64,000 nt of DNA, taken from the NCBI RefSeq assembly GCF_017916325.1, contig NC_090148.1, positions 485,001 to 549,000 of the forward strand, in the 5' to 3' direction. This document shows positions 46,897 through 56,911 of this stretch, piece after piece. This DNA is from Leishmania martiniquensis (taxonomy: Eukaryota; Euglenozoa; Kinetoplastea; Trypanosomatida; Trypanosomatidae). The notes beneath the pieces are model-generated. The model saw only the letters and a program-made list of their open reading frames with translations, searched no databases and had not been told where the DNA came from. Position 1 is the first letter of the stretch, and each line of letters opens with the position of its first letter. A program made the position numbers and the translations under genes.

Positions 46897-48975
46897 TTAC
46901 GTGAACATTTCCGCGTGCACGAAGTCCGTCTTGCGGGCCGGCACCTCTTCGCCTTTTTCTATGCAGTCGAACTGCTCGATGATGGGCCGCCCAGCGCGGC
47001 CCTTGACAAGAAGCAAAGCGCCCTTATTCCCGTTCACACCACAGTAGTTGGGGGCCGAGAAGACTGTCACAACGCGGTCGTTGTGCGTCCAGAAGTACCC
47101 ATCCATCGCCACCTGGTGCGCACGGCAGATGAAATCAAAGTTGTTGCTGGTGCAGAAGCTCAACGACGCCGATGGACCAAAGAGGAAGCCGCAGCCTCGA
47201 GGGTTTCGCTTGTACGAGTCCACTTCGCTCGTGGGGTCGGACCAGAGAAGGCCTGTGATGATGTCATCCTCGGCGGCAGTGATGTTGCCGCAGCTGTAGT
47301 TGCGCCGCTCCAGGGCACAGATCTCATCCACCTTCTCCAAGCCTGGCGAGAGGCCGCCGTGAGCCACAAAGAAGCGCATATGCAGCGTGTGCACAACCGC
47401 AGCCAGAGGCAGGTCGAGGAAAACTCTATTCACGGCAGTCCACACCGCCGCGCCGGCCGCCGCGCCGAGCGACGCCGTCGCCTCTGTCAGGAAGCCGTAC
47501 ACGCGCGACGTCTTCTCCTCCTCGTGGTTGCCGCGCGTCAGATACACCAGCGTTGGGTATTCCACCTTCAGCGCCAGCAGCAGCAGCACCACCTCGAGGC
47601 TATGCGGGCCGCGGTCCACGTAGTCGCCCATGAACAGAAAGCGGCGGTCGCGGCCGTCCGTGTTGCATCGGCGCCGGTCATACTGCTGGCACAGCACACT
47701 TGTGTAGAGGTCCTGGAACTGGCCGTGGATGTCGCCCACCACCACCAGCGTGTCGTGCGCCAGCACCTCCAGCTCCAGCAGCGTGGGCTCCTTCACCAGC
47801 ACCTCCGTCGCCGCGGCACACAGCTTCATGATGTAGTCCTCGTTAAAGAAGCTCGCCTGCGTGTACTCGCCGTCCGCCCTCTGCGATACCGCTGGGGCAT
47901 CGATGTCGCCGCACTTGCCACGGTGTAGCAGCCACTCGATCAGCGGCACGAACTCGCCGCTTTGTGGGGCATTGTGGAAGAAGAAAAGGGGCCGCTTGCG
48001 CCGCGTCCCTACGGCCGCTGGGCCGCGTGGCGAGGTGGAGAAGGCAGCCCCAGCAACTCCCGCCCCCAGTGCTGAGGGTGAGCTGCTCGAGATCAGCTGC
48101 TCCCTCGTTTGGCTTCGTCCGCTGCACAGCGTAGAAGACAAGGTGGTGACAGTTCTGGCGTGGTCGGCAACGCATGTAGGTAGGTCTGCCACCACCTCCA
48201 ACGAGGATGGCCCGCTGGGTGCGCTCTTGCAGAGCGGCTGTTTCCATGGCATCGTCGCTGGGTAATCGTAGAAGGGTTCGTGAATCTCTGCGGCGCAAGG
48301 CTGCCGAGACACCAGTGTGGCCGTCGACGAAGTCTCTGTGATATCGTGAGAGGCGACTTGCGTGTAGGGCGGCTGCATCGTCATGCGGCACTTGATGGTG
48401 GACCACTTCACATCACCGTCGTGATTGCTGGAGTTTTCGGCTGACGCTGGGGTAGTCTCATCCTCTTCATCGACAGAGGCGCTCGCCCCTTCCACTGAGC
48501 TCGCTCGTGGCCTGTCGTGCGCCGCGGCGGTCGCTGAGTGAGGCGGTGGTGGGGTAGGAAGGAGTGCGCAGAGCCACCGCGTGATTCGCTCCACTGCGCT
48601 GGGCTGCGATGCTCGCGCATCAGGCCTCGGCGAAGAGAGGACTTCGTGCGCCGGCGGTGGCGACTCCGACGCACCAGTGCTAACGTGCTGGTCCCCCTCG
48701 CGGCTGCCGCGGCTACGGCTTCTCACACCGGTGTGAGACGAGGATAAAAACAGTGAAGGCGAAACTGTCGCGCCCTCCGCCGCCGAGGTGGGCACTGCGT
48801 CACTGCCGACGCTGTATGCCTCAAAAATGCTTTGCCTGTTCGCGCACGAATCGCCGTCGTAGTGCAGAGCTGTTGAGGCGAAGGGCGGGCGAGCGGCGTA
48901 CGCATTAGTGCTCGTCGACGCGCTCAGCGGCGGGCGCGTCCGCCCTGCGGTACTCCCATACGAGGCATTCGGCAT
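46897..48975 (-). CDS. PPP-family serine/threonine protein phosphatase, 692 aa
   Basis: Metal-dependent protein phosphatase of the PPP superfamily. I start it at the ATG at 48973-48975 (MPNASYGSTAG). The frame continues upstream but with no ATG. The N-terminal 330 residues are low-complexity (Ser, Pro, Ala, His). The catalytic domain (about 380-680) has all signature motifs: GDIHGQFQDL (GDxHG), GDYVDRGPHSLE (GDxVDRG), TRGNHEEEK (GNHE), FVAHGGLSP (HGG), LLWSDPTSE and VFSAPNYCGVNGNKGALL. The active-site Asp, His, Arg and Asn residues are therefore present. The RGNHEEEKTSRVYGFLTEA and RAHQVAMDGYFW segments are PP1/PP2A/PP2B-like but divergent, and no regulatory EF-hand or calmodulin motif is evident. 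It could be a kinetoplastid-specific PPP. Substrate unknown. Confidence 0.92.
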   Translation of the reverse strand: MPNASYGSTAGRTRPPLSASTSTNAYAARPPFASTALHYDGDSCANRQSIFEAYSVGSDAVPTSAAEGATVSPSLFLSSSHTGVRSRSRGSREGDQHVSTGASESPPPAHEVLSSPRPDARASQPSAVERITRWLCALLPTPPPPHSATAAAHDRPRASSVEGASASVDEEDETTPASAENSSNHDGDVKWSTIKCRMTMQPPYTQVASHDITETSSTATLVSRQPCAAEIHEPFYDYPATMPWKQPLCKSAPSGPSSLEVVADLPTCVADHARTVTTLSSTLCSGRSQTREQLISSSSPSALGAGVAGAAFSTSPRGPAAVGTRRKRPLFFFHNAPQSGEFVPLIEWLLHRGKCGDIDAPAVSQRADGEYTQASFFNEDYIMKLCAAATEVLVKEPTLLELEVLAHDTLVVVGDIHGQFQDLYTSVLCQQYDRRRCNTDGRDRRFLFMGDYVDRGPHSLEVVLLLLALKVEYPTLVYLTRGNHEEEKTSRVYGFLTEATASLGAAAGAAVWTAVNRVFLDLPLAAVVHTLHMRFFVAHGGLSPGLEKVDEICALERRNYSCGNITAAEDDIITGLLWSDPTSEVDSYKRNPRGCGFLFGPSASLSFCTSNNFDFICRAHQVAMDGYFWTHNDRVVTVFSAPNYCGVNGNKGALLLVKGRAGRPIIEQFDCIEKGEEVPARKTDFVHAEMFT
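48721..48738. other. 18-bp perfect palindrome inside the phosphatase gene
   Basis: TCTCACACCGGTGTGAGA reads the same on both strands. It lies in the low-complexity N-terminal coding part, where the protein reads SSHTGVRS, so it may be coincidental. Confidence 0.6.
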
Positions 48976-50315
48976 GGGTAGCGGGTGCGTCAGAAACAAA
49001 CGAGAAGAAGTACACAAGCAGCAAAGACCATAGCCGGGTGGACGAGAAAAAAGGCTGGCGTCGTGCCAGACTTGTGCGGGCAGTCGTGACGCGTCTGTGG
49101 TGAGGTGAACACAGCCGGAAGTGCACGCTGCAGGTCACAATTCAAGGTGCCTCTCTAGAGGAACGTAACGCAGAAAGAAGGGTTAAAGATCAGAAGCGGC
49201 CGCTAGCGTTATCGCTGTCTTGAGATATCTCTGAGGCGACTTCTCTACGACCCTCTTCGACGATAGAATTGGAAATGGAGATGTTTGGGGAGGGGTGAAA
49301 GGGGTGAGGAGAGCGACCTTTGGCTTCGGTACACCTCACCCTCACTTCAGTGAGTGAGAGAGTGCCACGCGTTAGCGCTTCCCCAAAATAAAATATGGGA
49401 ACGAAAGAATCGCTCTCCGACAAAAAAACGAATGCGCGCGTGTGTGTGTGTGCGTGTGCGTATGTATACCTACATGCACAACAATGCCGTATGCTTACTT
49501 ATACACGACACACACACACACACAGATACATATATGTTTGTATATGTGTAGATGGGCGGGCTGCAGCAAAAGAAGCGAACACGAGAAGCGCCCCGATTCT
49601 GGCGAGCGATACGGTCCGTTGCTTCTTTCTGTGCGTGAGTTCGTAATGCGGAGCTACCCGCGGTTCGATGGGCCAACCTCTTCATTCCGTGCATGTGTGT
49701 ATTTGTAAGTGTGGGTGTGGAGTGAGAAGTGAGGAGGGAGAGAGGGGCATGCAATCACACCAAGTAGGGCGACAAGAACAGCCGCCGAGAAGAAAGAGCG
49801 TGGAGGGGGGCCCCGTGAGAGACGAATTAAACAGATGCGGAAGAGTCACGGATGCACGGAGAGAGACCGCAATAAACGCATCGCGTTCGCAAAGAGAGCT
49901 GCGCGCGACTGGTGGCTGCGCACCACCCATTTTTTTCCACTTCCTTTCTCTTTCCTCCTTCACTTTCTCTCTGCCGGTCAAGTCGGCAATGACGCTGCTT
50001 CCGCCGCTCGCCATTTTCTGCTGCTCTGCTCTCGTGCTGTCTATTCGGGCCGCGCTGAGTTCCAGCGCACTGCACACACACCGGCCCGCCTCACCCTCGC
50101 GGCGGCTCCCCTACAGCAGTCTCCGTTATTCCCCACCCCATTCAACACTATATGCTCTTCTCGCGCATCATCCGCGTGAGCACGGCAGCCCTGATCCACT
50201 GCCTAGAGAAGAGGGAAGGGGATCTGAAAGAGGTGCACAAAAGCAGGAAAAGACCGTCACTGTGTGCACTGTTGGGAGCATTGCCATTCCACACCAGCAT
50301 TCATTGTACCACGGG
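48976..50315. other. Intergenic region
   Basis: There is no credible gene. It has TG/CA microsatellites (49439-49460, 49508-49524). On the + strand it has a polypyrimidine run (49930-49975) that is antisense to transcription. Confidence 0.45.
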
Positions 50316-51038
50316 TCAGTAACGGCACGTGTTCCATGCCTTGCTGCTGCACAGCGGCGGCGGCGGTGACTTCAGCAGCTCTGGCTGCGGCCTGGGTGCT
50401 GGGCCGAGAAGTTCACCGCACGTGACAATGTCGACGGGCTCGCAGGTTGGGAGTTGAAACTCTGCAGCCATCTGCTGCACGACGGGGTCGCTCGATGCGA
50501 TGATGGTCGGCTTCCTGAACTTCTTACGGAAGAAGAGAGCACAAAGAACGTATAGTCGCGTGTCGCAGCTCTTGGGATGAATCTGCAGCTTCTTCATCAG
50601 CTTCACGTCATACTCATCGACCCGTTGCACAACAACGCGATACGTCGTCTGATCGAGCAAGACATTTCTCTTCTGACGGAGCTTGTCGTAGTTGATGAGT
50701 GCCCTGGGGCGCAGCACCGAATCTGATGACGAGGCATTGGCTGCGATAGCGGAAGCCGGGGTTGCCGAGGTACCGGCAGTGGTGTTATCAAAGGCAGCGA
50801 TAGTGCGAGTCTTCGCATCCTTGTCGAAGAGATCGAGGGCGAGTTCAGGTACAATTAGCCTGTTGTCAAACCCAACGCCGGTAAGTGCCTTCATCGTCGA
50901 TGCCGTCACACTGTCAATGGCGACGTGGTCCAGCACAATGATAGCGTTGCGCGGCATGCCACCTTGGACGACAGGGCGTAGATTCGGGCAGCCGGCAAGG
51001 CGAAGGCGCTCGAGAGAGCCTCTCCACGGCTGGTGCAT
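50316..51038 (-). CDS. Small PIN-like domain protein, 240 aa
   Basis: I suggest a PIN-like nuclease fold from the placement of acidic residues; the family is not certain. The start is the ATG at 51036-51038, and MPRNAI at residue 28 is an alternative start. Reading the pattern: NAIIVLDHVAI gives β1 with Asp37; RLIVPELALDLFD gives Glu65 and Asp69; CDTRLYVLCALFF gives Asp159 at the start of a helix; and TIIASSDPVVQQMAAEF gives Asp184 after a β-strand, followed by a helix. That is the D-E-D-D layout of PIN domains. Between the second and third acidic residues is an Ala/Ser/Thr-rich insertion (about 84-110) and a basic stretch (INYDKLRQKRNVLL). The C-terminus is Pro-rich. There is no signal peptide or membrane segment. 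Its neighbours are a phosphatase and a DRC11-like protein, which say little about its role. Confidence 0.6.
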   Translation of the reverse strand: MHQPWRGSLERLRLAGCPNLRPVVQGGMPRNAIIVLDHVAIDSVTASTMKALTGVGFDNRLIVPELALDLFDKDAKTRTIAAFDNTTAGTSATPASAIAANASSSDSVLRPRALINYDKLRQKRNVLLDQTTYRVVVQRVDEYDVKLMKKLQIHPKSCDTRLYVLCALFFRKKFRKPTIIASSDPVVQQMAAEFQLPTCEPVDIVTCGELLGPAPRPQPELLKSPPPPLCSSKAWNTCRY

Positions 51039-51969
51039 CGTCCCCTCAGTCGTGAGACAGATTGCTCAGAGGGGGCCGCTACGGATCTCTGCAGCTTCCA
51101 TTGAATGGGAATGCCGCGTCAGAAAGAGAAGAGACGCACAGGGAAGGCGTGAGGGGACCCTCGTCCAGGTTCACCTACTTTCTGCAAGAGGTGTGTGTGT
51201 GTACGTGTGTGCCAGGGATAAAGAGAAGAGATAGTCGAGGACAGGAGGCGTTGATTACGAAGATGGTGGTGCTGGCTGCAGGTGAACAACGGAAAGAGAG
51301 GGCGGCGCAGCCAAAGGACGGCACCAGGGCAACACTACCGCGGCGTCCGTGCCCTTCCAAAGCCATGAAGAAGGCCGAGTATGATTGACCCTCCCCCCTT
51401 TAAGCGAAAAACTTCGCTTCACGAGACCATCCGAGAGGGAGAGAGGCACCGGTGATCGGTGAGCTTTGTCGCACCACCACGCACGCCTACGCGCTCCTAC
51501 GCGACACTTCGAAGGTGCTCGCTCCGCTCCTCCTCCCTCCCCACTCTTACCGCAAAAAAAAAGAGGAATTGACCGAGAAGAAGACGAAGGCGGGTGGAAA
51601 GTGTGTGTGTGTGGGGGGGCGTCAAAGGCCATGAGGAAGCGCAACAGTTTGTCACAGGCGGATCTCCATGCAAGCGTTGTTCGTTGGTGGTTCGATGAGA
51701 GGGGGGAAGGGGGCAGACGCTCACGCACATCAGCGGGCCACGTTTACGTGAGCACGCCACTACTTGTTTGTACAGACGCACAGACGCAAGACGAGGAAGA
51801 GAGGAGAACAAAAATGAAAAGCGCGCACCACATACTTGATCTATTGTACATGAAGCCAACAACCACAGCAGAGGTACAAGAGTGACGATGCACATGCACC
51901 CATGCACGGAGACATAAACTGCCCGCACGGCCTCCACTACCAAGACTGATTTTTCTCTGTTGGCAGCTA
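51039..51969. other. Intergenic region
   Basis: There is no credible gene. Purine-rich segments and short TG repeats (51190-51210, 51602-51613) are the only visible content. Confidence 0.4.
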
Positions 51970-54810
51970 TCAGCGGCGCCGCGCTTCCTCTTCCGACGGC
52001 TGAAAATCCTCGACGGCGTTGGCGCGCCGCATCATCACCGGCAAAGACGCCTGGAAGTCGTGGAAACGCTGAACGTCGGCGGCGCTTAGTCCGGTCATAC
52101 CAGAGAGCACAGGGACAAAATCCTCAGGTGTGACCGGGTCATGGGTCAGCCGCTCCAGCCGGTAGTCAGTGAGTGTCTGTGCGACGCAGTCGCGCAGCTG
52201 GCCAGCTGAGAAGCCATCCGTAAGCAACGAGACATGGCTGACAGCTTCCGCGATGGATGCCTCTGCGGTAGAAGTGATGGCAGTGATGTTCGCCGCCTTC
52301 AGCCGCGCCTTGACGAACGCGTGCAGCAGCGACTCACGCGTCGCAAAGTCGGGGTTGGCCAGGTGCACTGCTCGCTGAAAGCTCTTGCAGAGGGCAGCGG
52401 TGTCGGCACACCACGGCTCCGTCGATGTGGCGACTACGAGCACACGATCTGTCAGCTGCACACTGGCGATGCCCTTGAGCAGCTCCTTCCTCAGCTTCCT
52501 TCCACGCACCGCCTCCGCGTCTTTCCTTTTCTTTCCTTGGTTGCCGCCCTTGCCCGGGAAAATCTTCTCGATGCGGTCGATGTAGATCACCGACGGCCCT
52601 TTCATGCGCGCCGTGTAGAAAGCGACGCGCACCAGCTTGGCGGCTCCCTTCGTGGTGGGGAAGTTACCAGGCGATAGATTGAAGAAATGGGAGCCGCTCT
52701 CGTTGGCGATGGCATAGGCGAGGAGGGTCTTCCCAGAGCCTGACGCGCCGTAAAGCAGGAGACCCGTCGGATGAGGCGCCAAATCGTGCACCACTTGCGA
52801 CCCCAGCGGCAGCACCGCGTAGTCATTGATGGCGGCGCGCACCTCGGCGGCAGAAGGGTCCTTCAGCCACGAGGCCTGCTGCACGAACGCGTCGAAGAGC
52901 GCCTCCATCTTGTCCTTCGGCATCCCGATCGCCTGCTCCACATCAGCATTCCACCCGCGCAGCACTCGCCTCCACTTCTTCTCGATGTCTTTATCAACCG
53001 TCCGCGAGCGCAGCAGGCGATCGAGCGGGCCGGCCGAGATGGCAAGGGGGCCGACGAAGGAGGAGAGCCGCACATCCGGCGGCGGCAGCTGAAGCTTGTT
53101 CTCGTACACCAAGGTCCTGAGGGAAGTGTCCAAGTCCTCGCCCTTGGTCGGGTCGCGCAGCTTCGGCTTCTTGGCGGCCTTCGCCTTTTTGGCCTTGCGA
53201 CCGCCTTTCCGCTTTTTGCCGGCATTCTTCTGCGCCTCGAGGCGCTGCTTGAGGTTGTTCACCTCCATCATGACAAGCTGGTCCACGCACTGGCGCAGGT
53301 CCTGCATAACGCCGCGGGGGCCGTCCACCAGCTCCCGCCTCAGCAGCGTCTCGTCATAGGGCTGATCTAGGTCGCCGTTTTCCACGCGTTTGAGCTGGAA
53401 CTGCTCCCTCCACAGTGCGCTGTACCGCTCAGCTGTGGCCGAAATATGGTCGAGAAAGGCGCTGGGCGGCACCGCTGGCGAAGCGGCGGCGGCGGCATCG
53501 CCGTCGCGTGGGCGGCGCGAAGACGGACCTTGACCGGCCAGCGTACTAGCGGTGGCGGCTGCGTCGACCTCTGACGTACGAGATGCGACGCGGCCGCTGC
53601 CCCCCATTGCGGGGAAGCTTGCCTTGCTACTGCCGCTTGCCTCCGCTACATTGAACGCGCCAGTCAAGCCGGCTTTGCGGGTGCTGCGGCCGAGCAGTGC
53701 CAATGTACCTCCGTCCTCCCCCGCCGGAACATCCACAACCCCATCCTTCGCCTTCCCGTCAAGGCGTGCGTAAGCCATGTGCATCAGCACTTCGTCCAGC
53801 ATCACCTCCAGCACCTTGGGCCCCTCCTGACTCGTTAGCTGACGGCTCATCTCAAGTGTCTTCTGCACCAGCTCTGCTTGGTTCACTCGCTGCCGCGCCT
53901 TGCGATTGTCGTGGCTCACGACAGCGGCGATCTTCGCCGCGTCACTGCGAATGGCTTCCGTGCTCGTCATCCCGAGCAGCTCCTGCTCCTGCTGGTACCG
54001 CGCTTTGGAGCGCTTCTGCTGAAGATAACCGAGAGTCACCTTCTGTAAGACGGACGCCGCCCAATTCTTGCCTGTCAGCGACGGCAGATCCGCCCTGTGC
54101 GCGGCGGCGTACTGCTGCTGGCGGAAGAGCCGCAGTTGGATCCTTACCCGCTGCCGAGCCTGACGACTGCGCTCGGCGAGTTGCAGGATGCGGACGGCCT
54201 CCTCCACAGGCATGGGTGCTGACTTGCTCTCTGCCGCTGCCGCCGCCTTCTCCGCGGTGGTGGGAAGCGGCGGCAGTGCTTTGGTCGGGTCCTGAGCAAA
54301 GAGGGCGGCGCTGTGCGCTGCTGCGGCGAGCGCCACTGGAGCCGCCTCGGGCTCGGTTTCTTTGTAGTGCTGCTGCAAAGACATGACGTACGCCCGCTCC
54401 TGCTCCAGAACCTCTCGGCGGTCCTCGAGGAGGTACGTTGGCACTGGGGGCTCCAGCTCCGCCGGGGATAGTTTCATCTCCTCTAGTGTGTCGTCCAGCG
54501 CCACGTAGTCGCCGCAGTGCTCGACAATATTATGGCGCGCCTCCAGCATGCGTCCGAGGCAGCTGTCTAGCAGCGTGCGCACATCAACGCGCCGCTGCGG
54601 CTGGAGCTCCGTGTCATGGATGACGACGAGCTGCCGCGCCAGTCGCACGTACCGGACGTAGAGAGAGAGCCAGTACTGCGCGTAGTATGCTTGGCGTGCT
54701 TTAGCGTCTTCAGGGACGCGCAGGGCACCCACATAGACGTCCTCACGGTGCAACTCAGTCAGGTCCGCCAGAACTTGCTGGTACTGACGCTGGTATGCAA
54801 GCGTAGACAT
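51970..54810 (-). CDS. IQCA1/DRC11-like AAA ATPase of the nexin-dynein regulatory complex, 946 aa
   Basis: Likely the trypanosomatid orthologue of IQ and AAA domain-containing protein 1 (Chlamydomonas DRC11), a nexin-dynein regulatory complex subunit in motile flagella. The start is the ATG at 54808-54810 (MSTLAYQRQYQQVL). The N-terminal third is helical (YQQVLADLTEL, LGRMLEARHNIVEHCGDYVALDDTLEEMKLSP), matching the IQCA1 N-terminus. The middle has IQ-like basic helices (ASVLQKVTLGYLQQKRSKARYQQEQE) and a Lys-rich run (GKKRKGGRKAKKAKAAKKPK). The C-terminal AAA domain has Walker A GASGSGKT near residue 692, a degenerate Walker B IYIDRIEKI near 745 (Asp kept, neighbouring Glu not adjacent), sensor-1-like VVATSTEPW, and a PDFATRESLL segment as in IQCA1. 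ATP binding looks possible; hydrolysis is uncertain. Confidence 0.85.
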   Translation of the reverse strand: MSTLAYQRQYQQVLADLTELHREDVYVGALRVPEDAKARQAYYAQYWLSLYVRYVRLARQLVVIHDTELQPQRRVDVRTLLDSCLGRMLEARHNIVEHCGDYVALDDTLEEMKLSPAELEPPVPTYLLEDRREVLEQERAYVMSLQQHYKETEPEAAPVALAAAAHSAALFAQDPTKALPPLPTTAEKAAAAAESKSAPMPVEEAVRILQLAERSRQARQRVRIQLRLFRQQQYAAAHRADLPSLTGKNWAASVLQKVTLGYLQQKRSKARYQQEQELLGMTSTEAIRSDAAKIAAVVSHDNRKARQRVNQAELVQKTLEMSRQLTSQEGPKVLEVMLDEVLMHMAYARLDGKAKDGVVDVPAGEDGGTLALLGRSTRKAGLTGAFNVAEASGSSKASFPAMGGSGRVASRTSEVDAAATASTLAGQGPSSRRPRDGDAAAAASPAVPPSAFLDHISATAERYSALWREQFQLKRVENGDLDQPYDETLLRRELVDGPRGVMQDLRQCVDQLVMMEVNNLKQRLEAQKNAGKKRKGGRKAKKAKAAKKPKLRDPTKGEDLDTSLRTLVYENKLQLPPPDVRLSSFVGPLAISAGPLDRLLRSRTVDKDIEKKWRRVLRGWNADVEQAIGMPKDKMEALFDAFVQQASWLKDPSAAEVRAAINDYAVLPLGSQVVHDLAPHPTGLLLYGASGSGKTLLAYAIANESGSHFFNLSPGNFPTTKGAAKLVRVAFYTARMKGPSVIYIDRIEKIFPGKGGNQGKKRKDAEAVRGRKLRKELLKGIASVQLTDRVLVVATSTEPWCADTAALCKSFQRAVHLANPDFATRESLLHAFVKARLKAANITAITSTAEASIAEAVSHVSLLTDGFSAGQLRDCVAQTLTDYRLERLTHDPVTPEDFVPVLSGMTGLSAADVQRFHDFQASLPVMMRRANAVEDFQPSEEEARRR

Positions 54811-56510
54811 GCTGTTTACCTTTCCTGCGGAACAGCACTGGCGTCCTCGGATTCTGCCTTTGTATGTGTTTCCACTCGACTTGCACCTCCCACCAGCCAC
54901 ACACGCGCGCCGCAACTGTAGCAGTCCCTTCTCGTGTCTGTTAGGCGGCACAGAGAGTCGCCTGCACGTTGGGAGGGCGAAGGAGGAGAAGCTGCCCTGC
55001 GTCGGAACGCGCAGACGAACAAAAAGAGGGAACACGAGAGAGAGAACGGCCGCCGCAAGAGAATCGGGTGTGCTCTGCGTTAGCGAATGAGATGGGATGG
55101 AATGCCTACTTCAGAGGAGCAGGGATGAGCTTGTCAGTGAAGAAATAAGCAAATACAAACGTACATACGTGTGTGTGTGCGTGTATGTGTGTATATGTGT
55201 ACCCTCCCTTCTCCTGTGTATGGGACAGAGAGAAGAGGGGCGGAATGAGGGAGGGGAGCAGAGAGGGGGGAGAGGAGTACCCGCGGAGGCTATGAGCGAG
55301 CCGGCACTGGCGCCTCGGTCCCACCGACTAACCGGGGGCTGCCGGATGCTCCCGCGTGCACCGGGGCGCAAATCGGCAAGGATAGAGCGCGGTGCTCGTA
55401 TGGCATACGAGCGCCGCGCCGAGACGTGAGCATCTACGCCGTGTCTGTGTACGGTCGAGCGTGCGAAGCTGCCCGTCCTTTCAGCCTCCTATCCGACCCG
55501 GTAGAGACATGAGGGGCGCCGCATTGGGCATGCGTGTGTGTGTGTGTGTGTTGAAGGGGACGGCATTTTCTACGATGGCGCGCAAAGTGAGCACAGCGCG
55601 CGAGGAGGCCACGAGGGTGCGAGGGTACCCTTTTAGTCGGGGAGACGGCACTAACGACTGATGTGCCAGCGCCGCGTAAATCATACAGGTGCGCCGAAAA
55701 GAAACACCCATGAGAGGACAACTCGATCGTCCCCCTGCCCGGTCTCGCCACACTGCTGTGGTCCTGAGGAAAAAAAGGCGAAGACAACGAGCGAACAAAA
55801 AAAGAAAGGAAAGATGCATTTGTCTTCTTCCCCCCTTCACAGGGCCTGCTGGGCTCCATTCCTGTCAGAGAAGGAAGAAAAAAAACGAGACGAGACTAGA
55901 GAGAGTAAGGGGGAGGGGAGGGGCCACAGTTATTCATGAGCACGCACTGTCCACGAGACGCCTTCCTCATACAAGCGATGTGAGTGGCGTAAAAGTACCC
56001 AACACACACACATGCGGAAACAACGAGAGTGAGAGAGGGTGAGGCTGCCCTCATAGCGAAAGCACACGAGAACGACGAACCGAAGGCGCCGTTAGGGGGT
56101 GGAGGGGAAGGGAGGCGACAGACGCGCCTGCCCTTACGCGCAAAAACCAACGAGTCGCACGCGCGTGACGGAAAAAGAAAAGGCGCGCGGGGAGGGGGAG
56201 GGGTAACAAGAAAAAAATCTGGACGAGGCACATGCGTGTCAGCGCGTATGTACAGAAACATGTCTGTCTGTCTATCTCCAGAGCTCCGCTTTGGCGACTT
56301 ACACGCGCACGCCGCTCGCGTGCTTGCTAAAAAAGGGGGATATATATATATAAAGCAAAAAAAGGTTTACCATGCGTCGTCACAGCGTTTGAGGCCCGGT
56401 CATCCCTCCTTGTATGTGATGCTGTATAGCAATCGTGGGTATGAACGCCTGCTATCTTTTCCTCTTCCCTCCACCGCGTCCCTTCTTCCATAGAAAATGG
56501 GCCCCACTCG
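54811..56510. other. Intergenic region left of repeat copy 4
   Basis: There is no credible gene. It includes TG repeats (55170-55200, 55536-55551), the imperfect palindrome at 55390-55416 listed separately, A-rich and G-rich runs, and a TA microsatellite (56341-56352). Confidence 0.45.
55390..55416. repeat. 27-bp near-perfect palindrome
   Basis: CGGTGCTCGTATG is followed by one base and then its reverse complement apart from one G·T-type mismatch (CATACGAGCGCCG). The arms are 13 bp. It could form a cruciform or an RNA hairpin. It lies between the DRC11-like gene and repeat copy 4, in the region downstream of the flippase in the transcription direction. Confidence 0.75.
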
Positions 56511-56911
56511 GCTCCCCCTCACGCCCTGGCACCGGTCCATCGCGCGTGCAGGCACGACAGCAAGGCGCCGACTCCGTCAGCAGAGCGCGGCCCCCGTCTC
56601 GTACTCTGCCCACGCACCCACGCCGCGCACTCCCCCCTCCTCCCTATCCGAGTGGCGCAGACTCGCCGCACCACAGTGGGCGGCCGGGGCCGGGTCACAT
56701 ACGCCCGTGCCACGCCCGGCTCCGTACCCATCGTGTGGGTGGCGCAAGCGGGTGCACTGCCGCACAGCGCTCCGGCGCATGTAGCCGGCCGCGGTGCCGC
56801 TACCAGGGATGACTCGGGGCAGTTGGCAGGGCTAGAGAGAGGCAGAGAGAGGGGGGTGTGGGGAGGGGGCTGCTCGCCTTTCCCACTGAGCGGGTGGGGC
56901 TACTGGACCCC
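56511..56911 (-). repeat. Partial copy 4 of the dispersed repeat (module A only)
   Basis: About 400 bp colinear with 45155-45554 of copy 3 at an offset of about 11,356 bp, and so with the reverse complement of 957-1356 in copy 1. The differences I see are two or three substitutions and small homopolymer changes. The edges are abrupt: GGCCCCACTCG to the left and CCTTCCTGGGA to the right are not part of the element. It has module A only and none of module B, so it complements copy 2. It is in the same orientation as copy 3, which makes the pair a direct repeat around 45655-56510. Confidence 0.92.

Noticed and set aside
48976..49017. Phosphatase start at the left end of the open frame
   Set aside because: The first codon there is TTG; the first ATG is at 48973-48975.
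54811..55035. N-terminal extension of the DRC11-like protein upstream of its ATG
   Set aside because: The sequence reads like UTR, and the ATG at 54808-54810 starts the family-like N-terminus.
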